DNA from: JAFDWI01 sp964544305 | GTDB taxonomy: Bacteria; Actinomycetota; Acidimicrobiia; Acidimicrobiales; Iamiaceae | Length of the DNA: 56,026 nucleotides | Assembly: GCA_964544305.1 (NCBI GenBank) | Contig: CAZJAZ010000012.1 | Span: 1 to 56,026 of the forward strand | Direction: 5' to 3' | Shown: positions 6,663 through 15,042 of the stretch, piece by piece | Numbering within the stretch: the first letter of the stretch is position 1 | Layout of the letters: the number at the start of each line of letters is the position of its first letter | Translations under genes and position numbers: made by a program | The notes under the pieces: generated by a model | The model's input: only the letters and a program-made list of their open reading frames with translations | The model's database searches: none | Told to the model about the DNA's origin: nothing

Positions 6663-8524
6663 CACCGGTGCTCGCCCAGCAAGATCATTCAAGCCAGCGT
6701 TGCGCGTCATGTGCTGGACAAGTCGATGCTGACTGGGTCATGTGCGGATGGTGCGGCACGCGCCTGAACGATGGGGGAGTGCAAGACCACCCGCCAGTTC
6801 AACCAATCGCGTCGGTCGTGCACATCGACGCCCTGCAAGAAGGAACGGTACTGGCCGACCGGTTTGTCATCGACACAATGTTGGGCCGCGGAGGTTTTGG
6901 GATCACGTACCGAGCCTGGGACAACCGTCTCGAACGTCACATCGCGATCAAAGAGCTCTTTCCGCTCGTCGCACGGCGAGACGGAGTCAGAGTTGTCGTT
7001 GAGAACGGAGAGTTCGCGCCCGCACGGACCCGTTTCCAGCGAGAAGCGTCACTGTTGGCACGGTTCTCAGTGCCCGGAATCGTGCGGGTTTTTGAAGTCA
7101 TCGAAGCGAACAACACCGTGTACATGGCGATGGAACTCATCAATGGGCAGTCGATGAGCGAAGTGTTCGCACAACGAGGTCATCCGCTCGACGTTGACGA
7201 AGTGCTCGAAATGGTGATTCGTGTTGGAACCGCCCTGACCGCTGTTCACGAGGCGGGTCTGTTGCATCGTGATGTCAACCCGTCCAACATCATGCTCGCA
7301 AACGCGCACCGTTACGTGCTGATCGATTTTGGGCTGGCGCGCCGTTTTGGCGATCAAATCTCGAATTCGATGACTCGGGCCGTGACCCCGGGGTATGCGC
7401 CTCCCGAACAGTATGCAGGATCAATTTCAAGTGGACCGTCATGTGATGTATTCGGGTTGGCCGCAACGGCATACAAACTGTTGACCGGTGTGACGCCCAC
7501 CAATGTGTTTGACCGTCAGGCCGGGGTCTTACTTGAAGCGCCGAGCCGGTTGAACCCTGCCATTCCTTCGCTTGTGTCGGCGGGAATCCTTGACGGCATG
7601 GAACTCGACGCGGATCACCGTCCGGCATCAACACAGGCTTTCATTGATCGGCTCGGACTCCACGCCGCGTCGAATCCAGCGGCGCACGTTGCTTCGTGGC
7701 CGAGGTCACCGGAAGGGCCAGCGCTGCAATCTCAGACACAATGGCCGCCGGTCGCGCAACGGCGAGAGCCAGACGCAACACGCCAAAACGGTGAACCCCC
7801 ACCCGCTGATCGTGGGCCGGACGCAACGATTGCGGCACCAGTCCCTGTCCAAATGGGTACACCCCCCACATCGACCCCAAGTGTTCCACCGCAGGTGGCG
7901 CCACTGCGTAACTCGGGTTTCGCCTCGTGGCACGATGGCAGTCCACCCGTTGTGGGCCCACCTGAACGATGGCGAGGTTGGGTGACGTGGCCGGCGGCAA
8001 TCGTTTGTGTCGCCCTTTCATCGGTTGCCCCCGTGGTACTAACTGGAGTGCTCACACTCGTGATCCTCCCGATGGTCGCGACCTGGGGTGACGTCGTCGT
8101 CCATTCCCATCGCCAACGCACTGGCGCTCAGAGGCGTCGATGGCACGCCTGGTCTGTCAATGCGATCATGCCGGTCCGAATAGTGCGCAACGTGTGTGTG
8201 GCGCTGCTTCGCGCAGTGCCATCAATTGGTGTGGTTGCAATCGGATTTGTGGCACAAAGAAGCCTTTCCGATAGCAACTCAGTCCAACTTTGGACAAACA
8301 TGGTTGTGCGCGTCACCGGCACATGTGCCGCATTGCTCCTTCTCATCCCGGCGCGCGGAGGAGGTCGCACGTTTCGCAGTGACCTTGGGATAACCGAGTG
8401 GGCGCGGTGGCTCATGGAAGGAAAGAGGCGCCCTGGAGTTCGCGCTGGCGTGATCTGGGTGTTCGCCGTGGCGAGTGTCGCAATCAGCGCGCTACTCGCG
8501 CCAGACTTCTGGCCATTGCACTAA
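6656..8524 (+). CDS. Serine/threonine protein kinase with N-terminal zinc ribbon and C-terminal membrane segments
   Basis: 622 residues from TTG 6656 (GTG 6668 is an alternative). Order: zinc-ribbon-like CASC...CGWC (Cys16/19 and Cys30/33), a PknB-type kinase domain with glycine loop GRGGFG (77-82), Lys99 in IAIKELF, catalytic HRD (204-206), DFG (224-226) and the APPEQY activation-segment end, then a Pro-rich linker (about 345-430) and about four hydrophobic segments from residue 440 to the end. The catalytic loop reads HRDVNPSN instead of the usual HRDLKPxN: the Lys is replaced by Asn, a variation also seen in some bacterial kinases. The membrane part has no PASTA or other sensor domain I recognise. 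Confidence 0.88.
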   Translation: MLTPVLAQQDHSSQRCASCAGQVDADWVMCGWCGTRLNDGGVQDHPPVQPIASVVHIDALQEGTVLADRFVIDTMLGRGGFGITYRAWDNRLERHIAIKELFPLVARRDGVRVVVENGEFAPARTRFQREASLLARFSVPGIVRVFEVIEANNTVYMAMELINGQSMSEVFAQRGHPLDVDEVLEMVIRVGTALTAVHEAGLLHRDVNPSNIMLANAHRYVLIDFGLARRFGDQISNSMTRAVTPGYAPPEQYAGSISSGPSCDVFGLAATAYKLLTGVTPTNVFDRQAGVLLEAPSRLNPAIPSLVSAGILDGMELDADHRPASTQAFIDRLGLHAASNPAAHVASWPRSPEGPALQSQTQWPPVAQRREPDATRQNGEPPPADRGPDATIAAPVPVQMGTPPTSTPSVPPQVAPLRNSGFASWHDGSPPVVGPPERWRGWVTWPAAIVCVALSSVAPVVLTGVLTLVILPMVATWGDVVVHSHRQRTGAQRRRWHAWSVNAIMPVRIVRNVCVALLRAVPSIGVVAIGFVAQRSLSDSNSVQLWTNMVVRVTGTCAALLLLIPARGGGRTFRSDLGITEWARWLMEGKRRPGVRAGVIWVFAVASVAISALLAPDFWPLH

Positions 8525-8531
8525 CGCGTGT

Positions 8532-8624
8532 TCAGCTGCCGCGTTTGCCGGCGTTCGGCTTCGTGCCGTGGTTCGCCTTCTTGCGGCGGGCGTTGATCTT
8601 CTTTTTGAGCGTCCGCTTTGACAT
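8532..8624 (-). CDS. Ribosomal protein bL37 (30 residues)
   Basis: A 30-codon gene from ATG 8624 to TGA 8532-8534. It starts MSKRTLKKK and has the core RRKKANHGTKPNA, matching the tiny Lys/Arg-rich bL37 protein described on the mycobacterial 50S subunit (K-A-N-H-G-x-x-P-N-A core). It is a few residues longer than the mycobacterial form. It lies convergent to the kinase gene and divergent from ychF. The small size means automatic annotation often misses it. Confidence 0.8.
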   Translation of the reverse strand: MSKRTLKKKINARRKKANHGTKPNAGKRGS

Positions 8625-8749
8625 GGGGGCATACGATACTTGGCGCGCATCGCCTCGCCCCAATGCGCCCATGCATTCAAATGCGATGATTGACCAAACA
8701 GGGGCGCCGATGATCGCACGAACGCTTGTGGCAGATACTTTTGGAGGCC

Positions 8750-9826
8750 ATGGAGCGATTTGGATTCGTGGGTCTTCCCAATGCCGGGAAGTCATCGTTG
8801 TATAACGCCTTGGCCGGGGGTGGGGCCTTGGCTGCGCCGTACGCGTTTGCCACAACCGATCCCAATGTTGGTGTCGCCAAAGTGCCCGACCGCCGCTTGG
8901 ATCTACTCGCCGAAATGTCCAATTCGAAAAAGGTGGTCCCCGCGAGCGTCCAGTTTGTTGACATCGGCGGCCTCGTTGAAGGGGCGAGCACCGGTGAAGG
9001 CCTTGGCAACCAGTTTTTGGCACACATCCGTGAGGTTGACACGGTCGTCTATCTGCTGCGGGCATTTGAAGACGCAGATGTACCCGGGCCTTCGGATCCC
9101 CTTGAATGCCTGCGAATCCTTGAGATCGAACTTGCACTGGCCGACCTCGAAACCGTTGAGAGCCGCATTGAACGGCGGCGCAAAGCACTCCGCCAAGACA
9201 AGTCGCTGGGCGAACTGGTCGATGCGCTTGATGCAGCCCATGCACTCTTAGCGGACGGAACGCCGATCTATCGGGGGACACTCACCGACGCGCAGCGCGA
9301 AGCGTTGCTCCCCGAGTTCTTGTTGACAAACAAGCCCGTACTTGCACTCGTGAACGTGGGGGAGACCGACCTCGATCGGATCGACGAGATTGTCCAACCG
9401 GTAGCGAACGAGTTTGATGGGCGCGCACAAGTCATCGGTATGTGCGTGCAACTTGAAGCTGAAGCGGCACAGTTCACGGGGGCAGAACGCCTCGAAATGC
9501 TTGAAGCGCTCGGCCTTGGCGAGGGCGGGCTCGAACGCTTCATCCATGCGGCCTATCAGCTCATGGGTCTTCGCACGTTCTTGACGACCGGTGAGAAAGA
9601 ATCGCGTGCGTGGACGTTCCGGGCAGGTTCCAAAGCTCCGCAATGTGCCGGTCGTATCCACACCGATTTCGAACGCGGGTTTATTCGGGCCGAAGTGATC
9701 CACTGGGATGAACTCCTTGAACTTGGTTCCTGGTCGAAAGCCAAAGACGTGGGCAAGATCCGGGTCGAAGGCAAGGAGTACGTGGCCGAAGACGGTGACG
9801 TCATGGAGTTTCGCTTTAACGTTTGA
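8750..9826 (+). CDS. ychF: Redox-regulated ATPase/GTPase YchF
   Basis: 358 residues starting MERFGFVGLPNAGKSS; the first residues are followed at once by the P-loop GLPNAGKSS as in all YchF/Ola1 proteins, so ATG 8750 is preferred over in-frame GTG 8726. Switch II DIGGLVEGAS and the NKP-type base motif (LTNKPVLALVN, in place of the Ras-like NKxD) are present, with the C-terminal TGS domain from about residue 272 (LRTFLTTGEKESRAW, FERGFIRAEV). YchF hydrolyses ATP rather than GTP and associates with ribosomes, acting in stress responses. Confidence 0.95.
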   Translation: MERFGFVGLPNAGKSSLYNALAGGGALAAPYAFATTDPNVGVAKVPDRRLDLLAEMSNSKKVVPASVQFVDIGGLVEGASTGEGLGNQFLAHIREVDTVVYLLRAFEDADVPGPSDPLECLRILEIELALADLETVESRIERRRKALRQDKSLGELVDALDAAHALLADGTPIYRGTLTDAQREALLPEFLLTNKPVLALVNVGETDLDRIDEIVQPVANEFDGRAQVIGMCVQLEAEAAQFTGAERLEMLEALGLGEGGLERFIHAAYQLMGLRTFLTTGEKESRAWTFRAGSKAPQCAGRIHTDFERGFIRAEVIHWDELLELGSWSKAKDVGKIRVEGKEYVAEDGDVMEFRFNV

Positions 9827-9856
9827 CAGCCGTCGTGCTGGGGCATCGTTCTTTGC

Positions 9857-10306
9857 ATGAGAGCACAACTGTTGAAGAGATCGTGTGCGGGCGCAATGCT
9901 GACGATCGGCACGGTGCACGTGGCATCCAACCCCATCGAGCGAGCAATTGGTTTGCTTGGTCGAGATCATTTCGACGGGGTCTTTGCGTTGCCACACACT
10001 CGGCAAGTGCATACGTTTGGGATGCGCTTTGCAATCGATGTGTGTTGGCTTGACCATGCGGGTTTCATTGTGCGACAAGAGGTTCTCACACCCGGTCGGC
10101 TGAGTCGCTGGGTCCCTGACGGTGACGTCATTTTGGAAGCGAGCGTTGGACACTTCGCGCGCCTTGGCGTTCAACCAGGCGACCAATTGGCATGGGATCA
10201 GACAAACTGGGGACATGGCCACTGGAGCTTTGATCGTCGTGGGAACCCCAATCGGCAATCTCGACGACATCTCGCCGCGAGCTGTCGCAACCTTGGCCAC
10301 CGTTGA
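9857..10306 (+). CDS. DUF192 family protein
   Basis: 149 residues. The core NPIERAIGLLGRDHFDGVFALPHTRQVHTFGMRF and the D-V-I-L-E-A ending are the DUF192 signature (a small beta-barrel of unknown role; the family often has a secretion signal, absent here). The domain is complete by about residue 113. The last 30 residues are read from DNA that also encodes the rsmI N-terminus in another frame, so the overlap is 92 bases. The tail is low in family similarity and may be dispensable read-through. Confidence 0.7.
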   Translation: MRAQLLKRSCAGAMLTIGTVHVASNPIERAIGLLGRDHFDGVFALPHTRQVHTFGMRFAIDVCWLDHAGFIVRQEVLTPGRLSRWVPDGDVILEASVGHFARLGVQPGDQLAWDQTNWGHGHWSFDRRGNPNRQSRRHLAASCRNLGHR

Positions 10307-10823
10307 CGCGATCGCATGCGAAGACACCCGTCGCACCGGGCGCCTTCTTGCCCACATCGGAGTGCGGGCGCCACGCCTGCTCGTCGCAAACGAACACACC
10401 GAAGCTGATGTGGCCGTCCACCTCATTGAGCGCATACAAAACGGTGAACGCATTGCGCTGGTGAGTGACGCGGGGATGCCGGGCATCTCAGATCCCGGCG
10501 AGTTCCTCGTGCGAGCCGTCACCGAGGCAGGTTGCGCGGTTGAAGTTGTGCCAGGGCCGTCTGCCATGGACACGGCCCTTGCCGTCAGCGGGCTTGCGAC
10601 CGGGCGGTTCGTGTTCGAAGGCTTCCTGCCACGCAAAGGAGCAGCGCGCACCGCACGCCTTGGGACGCTCACGAGTGAGCCTCGCACGGTCGTCCTCTAC
10701 GAGGCACCACACCGCCTGGAGCGCACCCTCAATGACCTCATTGCCACATGTGGGCCAGATCGACCGGTTGCACTCCTGCGCGAACTCACCAAACTCCACG
10801 AGGAACATTGGCGTGGCACGCTT
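10215..10823 (+). CDS. rsmI: 16S rRNA (cytidine-2'-O-)-methyltransferase RsmI (3' lost in gap)
   Basis: 203 codons from ATG 10215 before the assembly gap. The start MATGALIVVGTPIGNLDDISPRA is the canonical RsmI N-terminus; further signatures are ACEDTRRTGRLL, VSDAGMPGISDPG and VVPGPSAMDTALAVSGL, all of the tetrapyrrole-methylase fold, and the LYEAPHRL segment. RsmI methylates the ribose of C1402 in the decoding centre of 16S rRNA. The C-terminal roughly 80 residues fall in the gap. Position just before metG and tatD is conserved in actinobacteria. Confidence 0.93.
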
Positions 10824-10923
10824 NNNNNNNNNNNNNNNNNNNNNNNNNNNNNNNNNNNNNNNNNNNNNNNNNNNNNNNNNNNNNNNNNNNNNNNNNNNNN
10901 NNNNNNNNNNNNNNNNNNNNNNN
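10824..10923. other. Assembly gap (100 N)
   Basis: Exactly 100 N, a scaffold placeholder of unknown true length; it removes the rsmI 3' end. Confidence 0.99.
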
Positions 10924-11034
10924 AGTCACCCCAAACCCATTCAGGTGAAAATCAACGAAAACGACCCGCAAGCAAGCGTGGCAGTTTTGCGTCCGTGGCT
11001 CAACGAGCAGGGCGATTCAACCCCCCGAGACTAA
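10924..11034 (+). CDS. 3' end of an unidentified gene or rsmI C-terminus
   Basis: Open from the gap to TAA 11032-11034, giving 36 residues beginning SHPKPIQVKINEND and ending QGDSTPRD. This does not resemble the usual RsmI C-terminal helix, so it may belong to a separate small gene starting inside the gap. I do not recognise it. Confidence 0.35.
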   Translation, partial: SHPKPIQVKINENDPQASVAVLRPWLNEQGDSTPRD

Positions 11035-11077
11035 ATCCCACTCAAGCCCAATGAAGAGTGCCCGGTAGGGTTGTTGG

Positions 11078-12610
11078 GTGCCATTCGAAGTGGGAAAACC
11101 CGGTCGTTTCTACGTCACGACACCGATTTATTACGTGAATGATGCCCCGCACGTTGGGCACGCATACACCACGGTCATCGCCGATGCGCTTGCACGCTGG
11201 CATCGGCTCATCGGTGATGACGTGTTTTTTCTGACCGGCACCGACGAGCACGGTCTCAAAGTACAACGAGCCGCCGAAGAGCGCGGGCTCACGCCACTTG
11301 CATGGGCCGACCAAACGTCGCTGCGCTTCCAAGAGGCCTGGAATCTCCTTGGCATTTCCAACGACGATTTCATTCGTACGAGCGAGCCACGCCACTACGA
11401 AGCCGTCACGCAACTCTTGCAAAAAGTGTACGACAACGGTTTTATCCGCAAAGGTCATTACGAAGGCTTGTACTGCGTGTCATGTGAGGCGTATTACGAC
11501 CCTGGTGAACTCGTCGATGGGAACTGTCCGATCCACAAACGACCCGTCGAACACGTCACCGAAGACAACTACTTTTTTGAACTCTCAAAGTTCACCCAAC
11601 CGCTCCTCGATCATTTTGCGGCCAACCCAGATTTCGTGCGCCCCGAAGGCAAACGAAACGAAGCGCTCGGCTTTATTCGAGGCGGCCTGCGAGACTTCTC
11701 CATCAGTCGAACATCAATTTCGTGGGGGGTGCCCTTGCCATGGGACCCGGACCATGTCACCTACGTGTGGTTCGATGCACTCGCAAACTATTTGACCGCG
11801 GTTGGTTACGGCGCCGACGAGAACCGCTTTGCAACCTGGTGGCCTCACGCACAACACGTGATTGGCAAAGACATCTTGCGATTCCATTGCGTCTATTGGC
11901 CAGCCATGCTTCTCGCGGCAGGAATTGAACTTCCCCAACACGTCGATATTCATGGCTTCTTGCTGGTCGGCGGTGAGAAAATGTCGAAATCTGGTCTCAC
12001 CCAAATTACGCCCGCCGAACTTGTCGAACAGTTCGGCGTTGATGGGGTCAGGCATCATCTGCTCCACGACCTGCATTTTGGGCCCGATGGGGATTTCAGC
12101 GAAGAAGCCATGATTGCTCGCTATAACGCGGATCTCGCAAACAACCTGGGCAACTTGCTTTCCCGCGTGGCGACCGTTCTCGACAAGAAATCCGGCGGCA
12201 TCGGTACGGCACCTCGCCCGGATTCGCCTCTCGTGCTTGTTGCCGCTGATGTCGTGTCCCAAGTGTGCGAAGCGTGGGGATCGGTCGCCCCGTCGGTGGC
12301 GCTCGACGCGACCTGGCGGTTGATTCGTGAAGCGAACGCGTTGTTGGAAGCGAGCGAACCCTGGAAAGCCGATCCTGGGCCAGAGGTCAACGCCGTGCTT
12401 GGCGATGCCCTCGAAGTGTTGCGTATCGTGGCGGTCCTTGCTTCACCTGCCGTACCGAACGCGGCCGCTGAAATTTGGCGGCGCATTGGCTGTGACGGCG
12501 AAGTGAGCGAACAGCGCGTACCAGCCGACACGACCTGGGGTGGTTACGTGCCGGGCCGGCCGGTCGTCAAGGCCGAACCACTTTTCCCTCGAATCAAAGC
12601 GGCGAAATGA
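11078..12610 (+). CDS. metG: Methionyl-tRNA synthetase
   Basis: 510 residues from GTG 11078. Class I signatures: HVGH (25-28, the HIGH motif) in TPIYYVNDAPHVGHAY and KMSKS (301-305). It belongs to the short form without a C-terminal tRNA-binding domain. The zinc-knuckle region is reduced to CVSCEAYY...GNCPIHK with three Cys. The anticodon-binding helical domain occupies about 365-490. It charges tRNA-Met for initiation and elongation. The stop overlaps tatD by four bases (ATGA). A TAGGGT box at 11066-11071 six bases before the GTG suggests a leaderless transcript. Confidence 0.96.
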   Translation: MPFEVGKPGRFYVTTPIYYVNDAPHVGHAYTTVIADALARWHRLIGDDVFFLTGTDEHGLKVQRAAEERGLTPLAWADQTSLRFQEAWNLLGISNDDFIRTSEPRHYEAVTQLLQKVYDNGFIRKGHYEGLYCVSCEAYYDPGELVDGNCPIHKRPVEHVTEDNYFFELSKFTQPLLDHFAANPDFVRPEGKRNEALGFIRGGLRDFSISRTSISWGVPLPWDPDHVTYVWFDALANYLTAVGYGADENRFATWWPHAQHVIGKDILRFHCVYWPAMLLAAGIELPQHVDIHGFLLVGGEKMSKSGLTQITPAELVEQFGVDGVRHHLLHDLHFGPDGDFSEEAMIARYNADLANNLGNLLSRVATVLDKKSGGIGTAPRPDSPLVLVAADVVSQVCEAWGSVAPSVALDATWRLIREANALLEASEPWKADPGPEVNAVLGDALEVLRIVAVLASPAVPNAAAEIWRRIGCDGEVSEQRVPADTTWGGYVPGRPVVKAEPLFPRIKAAK

Positions 12611-13449
12611 CTAAGCCGCACATTGACACCCAAGCGCTCGCTGCCGCGGGCCCATGGATCGATACGCATTGTCATCTCACGATTGATGACGATCACAAAC
12701 CCAATACCGGTGGTCAATCCAGCGCGCTTGACCATGCTCGCCCAATCGTTGACGCCGCACGTGTTGCCGGAGTCGAACGTCTCATCACGATTGCAACCGA
12801 TCACGCTTCGGCTCAACAAGCCAAAACGATCGCGGACGCATTCGACAACGTGTGGGCGACCGTAGGGTTGCATCCCCATGATGCCACCGATGGGGTGGGG
12901 GGCCTGGATGAACTGGTGACGCACCCCAAGGTGGTTGGGGTCGGCGAATGTGGTCTCGATTACTACTACGAACATTCGCCACGGGATGTCCAACGTGATG
13001 CGTTTGCCGCACAAATCGAACTCGCGAAGAAACACAATGTCGCGCTTGTGATCCACACGCGTGACGCATGGGACGACACTTTTGCAATCCTCGATGAGCA
13101 CGGTATGCCCGAGCGCACGATTATTCACTGTTTCTCTGGTGGGCCATCTGAGGCCAACCAGTGCCTCAAGCGTGGCGCGTACCTGTCATTTAGCGGTATT
13201 GCAACATTCCCTAAAGCCTCCGAGGTGCTTGCCGCCGCCGTGGCGTGTCCGATTGACCGTTTGTTGATTGAAACCGACAGTCCCTTCTTGGCGCCGGTGC
13301 CTTTTCGGGGCAAACCGAACCAGCCTGCTTTGGTGCCCGTTGTTGGCGAGGCAATCGCTCGGGCCCGGGGAGTCGAACCTGGACAAATCGCCGACGCTGT
13401 GTGGCGCAATGCAGCCTCGGTGTTCGCGTTGCGTGTCGAAGATGACTAA
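12607..13449 (+). CDS. tatD: TatD family metal-dependent deoxyribonuclease
   Basis: 280 residues. The opening WIDTHCHLTID supplies the first two metal-binding His; further family motifs are GLHPHDA, GVGECGLDYYY, PLVIHTRDA-type VIHTRDAWDD, IIHCFSGG and LIETDSPFLAPVPFRGKPN. TatD enzymes are TIM-barrel 3'-5' exonucleases/AP endonucleases implicated in DNA repair. Translational coupling with metG (overlap ATGA at 12607-12610) and the following rlpA-like, ksgA and ispE genes match the actinobacterial order. Confidence 0.94.
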   Translation: MTKPHIDTQALAAAGPWIDTHCHLTIDDDHKPNTGGQSSALDHARPIVDAARVAGVERLITIATDHASAQQAKTIADAFDNVWATVGLHPHDATDGVGGLDELVTHPKVVGVGECGLDYYYEHSPRDVQRDAFAAQIELAKKHNVALVIHTRDAWDDTFAILDEHGMPERTIIHCFSGGPSEANQCLKRGAYLSFSGIATFPKASEVLAAAVACPIDRLLIETDSPFLAPVPFRGKPNQPALVPVVGEAIARARGVEPGQIADAVWRNAASVFALRVEDD

Positions 13450-13482
13450 CGCGGTTCATCTATGAAGGACGTGTTCCAAAGT

Positions 13483-13511
13483 TTGCAGTTTTGTTACAAC
13501 CCTTCTAGGGT
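13483..13511 (+). promoter_or_regulatory. Predicted promoter of the RlpA-like gene
   Basis: TTGCAG at 13483-13488 and TAGGGT at 13506-13511 with an ideal 17-base spacer. The ATG at 13523 is 11 bases downstream, so the leader would be only a few bases long. It would give the cell-wall gene and the genes behind it independent transcription from metG-tatD. Confidence 0.5.
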
Positions 13512-13522
13512 GACTGCCCGTC

Positions 13523-14155
13523 ATGGAACATTCCCACGCACGTCGACGCCGTCGGAACCTTCGCCGGCTCTATCGAATTCGAGCCATGGTGTGCCTTGCT
13601 GCTGCGATCGTCGCGTTGCCCGCCTTGTTCGCGAAGACGTCTGCCGACGCACAAGATGTTGCGATCGGTGCCCCCCAAGTTGTTTCGATTCCAACCTTGC
13701 CGACGGTGGCACCTACCGCGCCATCAACCCCGCCGACCACACACCCGGTCACCACGGTAACGACCCCCGCTTCCACCCAAGCGCCTGTCACCACGGTCCC
13801 CGTGGCAGCCGTGGAGTACAAAGAACGCGCAACCACGACGGTTCCCGTAACGGCTCCACCGTCAACGACGCCACCAACGACGGCTCCCCCCACCACCCAA
13901 GCAGCTCCGCGTCCATCCCACAGCGAATCCGGCATTGCCAGCTACTACAACGACCCCCGTGGAGGGTGTGCCCACAAGACGCTGCCATTTGGCACGGTCG
14001 TCCACATCACGGCGTCGAACGGTCGCACGGCTACCTGTGTCGTCGACGACCGTGGACCATTTGGGGCGGGCCGCATACTCGACCTCGACGAAGCAATCTT
14101 TACGCAGCTCGCACCGCTGAGTTCGGGATTGGTGAGCGTCACCGCTACCTGGTGA
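13523..14155 (+). CDS. Secreted RlpA-like double-psi beta-barrel protein
   Basis: 210 residues. A basic N-terminus (HARRRRRNLRR) precedes a hydrophobic signal sequence (MVCLAAAIVALPALFA), then an approximately 75-residue Thr/Pro/Ala-rich stalk, then the DPBB domain (about 133-210): SGIASYYNDP, AHKTLPFGTVV and DDRGPFGAGRILDL. These are the RlpA/3D-domain signatures; RlpA is a lytic transglycosylase that cuts denuded glycan at the septum. The domain is shorter than in proteobacterial RlpA, lacking most of the loop before the AH motif, and has two Cys that could form a disulfide. It sits between tatD and ksgA, where other actinobacteria carry the resuscitation factor gene rpfB. Confidence 0.82.
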   Translation: MEHSHARRRRRNLRRLYRIRAMVCLAAAIVALPALFAKTSADAQDVAIGAPQVVSIPTLPTVAPTAPSTPPTTHPVTTVTTPASTQAPVTTVPVAAVEYKERATTTVPVTAPPSTTPPTTAPPTTQAAPRPSHSESGIASYYNDPRGGCAHKTLPFGTVVHITASNGRTATCVVDDRGPFGAGRILDLDEAIFTQLAPLSSGLVSVTATW

Positions 14156-14174
14156 ACCGCGTCGGGACGACCCG

Positions 14175-15005
14175 ATGACCCTCACGAAGCGCCAGATCAC
14201 CGCGCTGCTTGACGAACACGGCCTTGCCCCAAGTCGGGCACTTGGTCAGAATTTTGTCGCCGATCCCAATACGGTGCGACGCATTGCCCGGCTTGCAAAC
14301 GTTGGCCCCAATGACCATGTCATTGAGATCGGTCCGGGCGTCGGGTCACTCACCTTGGCGCTTGTTGAAACCGGCGCGCAGATCACCGCAATTGAACTTG
14401 ATCGCGGACTCGTTGACGTTTTGGGAACCGTGCTGGCGGACACCGGCGTTCGCCTCATCGCGGGTGACGCGATGGCTACCAAGTGGGCAGATGTGCTTGG
14501 TGACGATACGTGGGTTCTTGTCGCCAACCTGCCCTACAACATTGCGACCCCGTTGATCTGTGACCTGCTCGATGAGGAGCCAGCCATTCATCGCATGGTG
14601 GTGATGGTGCAACGAGAAGTCGCCGACCGGCTCGTGGCACAACCCGGCAGCCGCACCTATGGCATTCCTTCGGTAAAAGTCGCCTACTGGGCCTCTGCAC
14701 GCATCGTCGCCAACATCGGCCCCGACGTGTTTATTCCACGGCCACGCGTTGACTCAGCAGTGGTTGAGATCACCCGCCGCCCCAAAGACGAACTCGACGC
14801 CCAACCCGCCCCTCAAGCGATGTTTCGCTTGGTGTCAACGGCCTTCGGCCAACGCCGCAAAATGTTGCGCCGCTCACTCGGTGCGCTCGTGACCGATGAG
14901 GTCTTTGCGCTTGCTGCAATCGAACCAACGGCACGCCCAGAAGAACTCGCGTTGCCCCAGTGGATCGCACTGACCCGCTGCGCAGAAACCTTATTTCGGG
15001 ACTAG
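14175..15005 (+). CDS. rsmA: 16S rRNA (adenine1518-N6/adenine1519-N6)-dimethyltransferase
   Basis: 276 residues (KsgA). Signatures: ALGQNFVADP at the N-terminus, the SAM-binding loop VIEIGPGVGSLTL, the catalytic NLPYNIATP motif, and the RPRVDSAVV segment. It dimethylates the two adjacent adenosines in helix 45 late in 30S assembly. The gene follows the RlpA-like gene by 19 bases. Confidence 0.96.
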   Translation: MTLTKRQITALLDEHGLAPSRALGQNFVADPNTVRRIARLANVGPNDHVIEIGPGVGSLTLALVETGAQITAIELDRGLVDVLGTVLADTGVRLIAGDAMATKWADVLGDDTWVLVANLPYNIATPLICDLLDEEPAIHRMVVMVQREVADRLVAQPGSRTYGIPSVKVAYWASARIVANIGPDVFIPRPRVDSAVVEITRRPKDELDAQPAPQAMFRLVSTAFGQRRKMLRRSLGALVTDEVFALAAIEPTARPEELALPQWIALTRCAETLFRD

Positions 15006-15042
15006 TTTCGGCCATAGCGAACGTCGATGAAAGGAAAATGCC

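Noticed and set aside
13570..13935. Minus-strand frame rich in Val/Gly opposite the RlpA-like stalk
   Set aside because: It is the complement of the Thr/Pro/Ala repeat codons of the plus-strand gene and has no start signal or family match.
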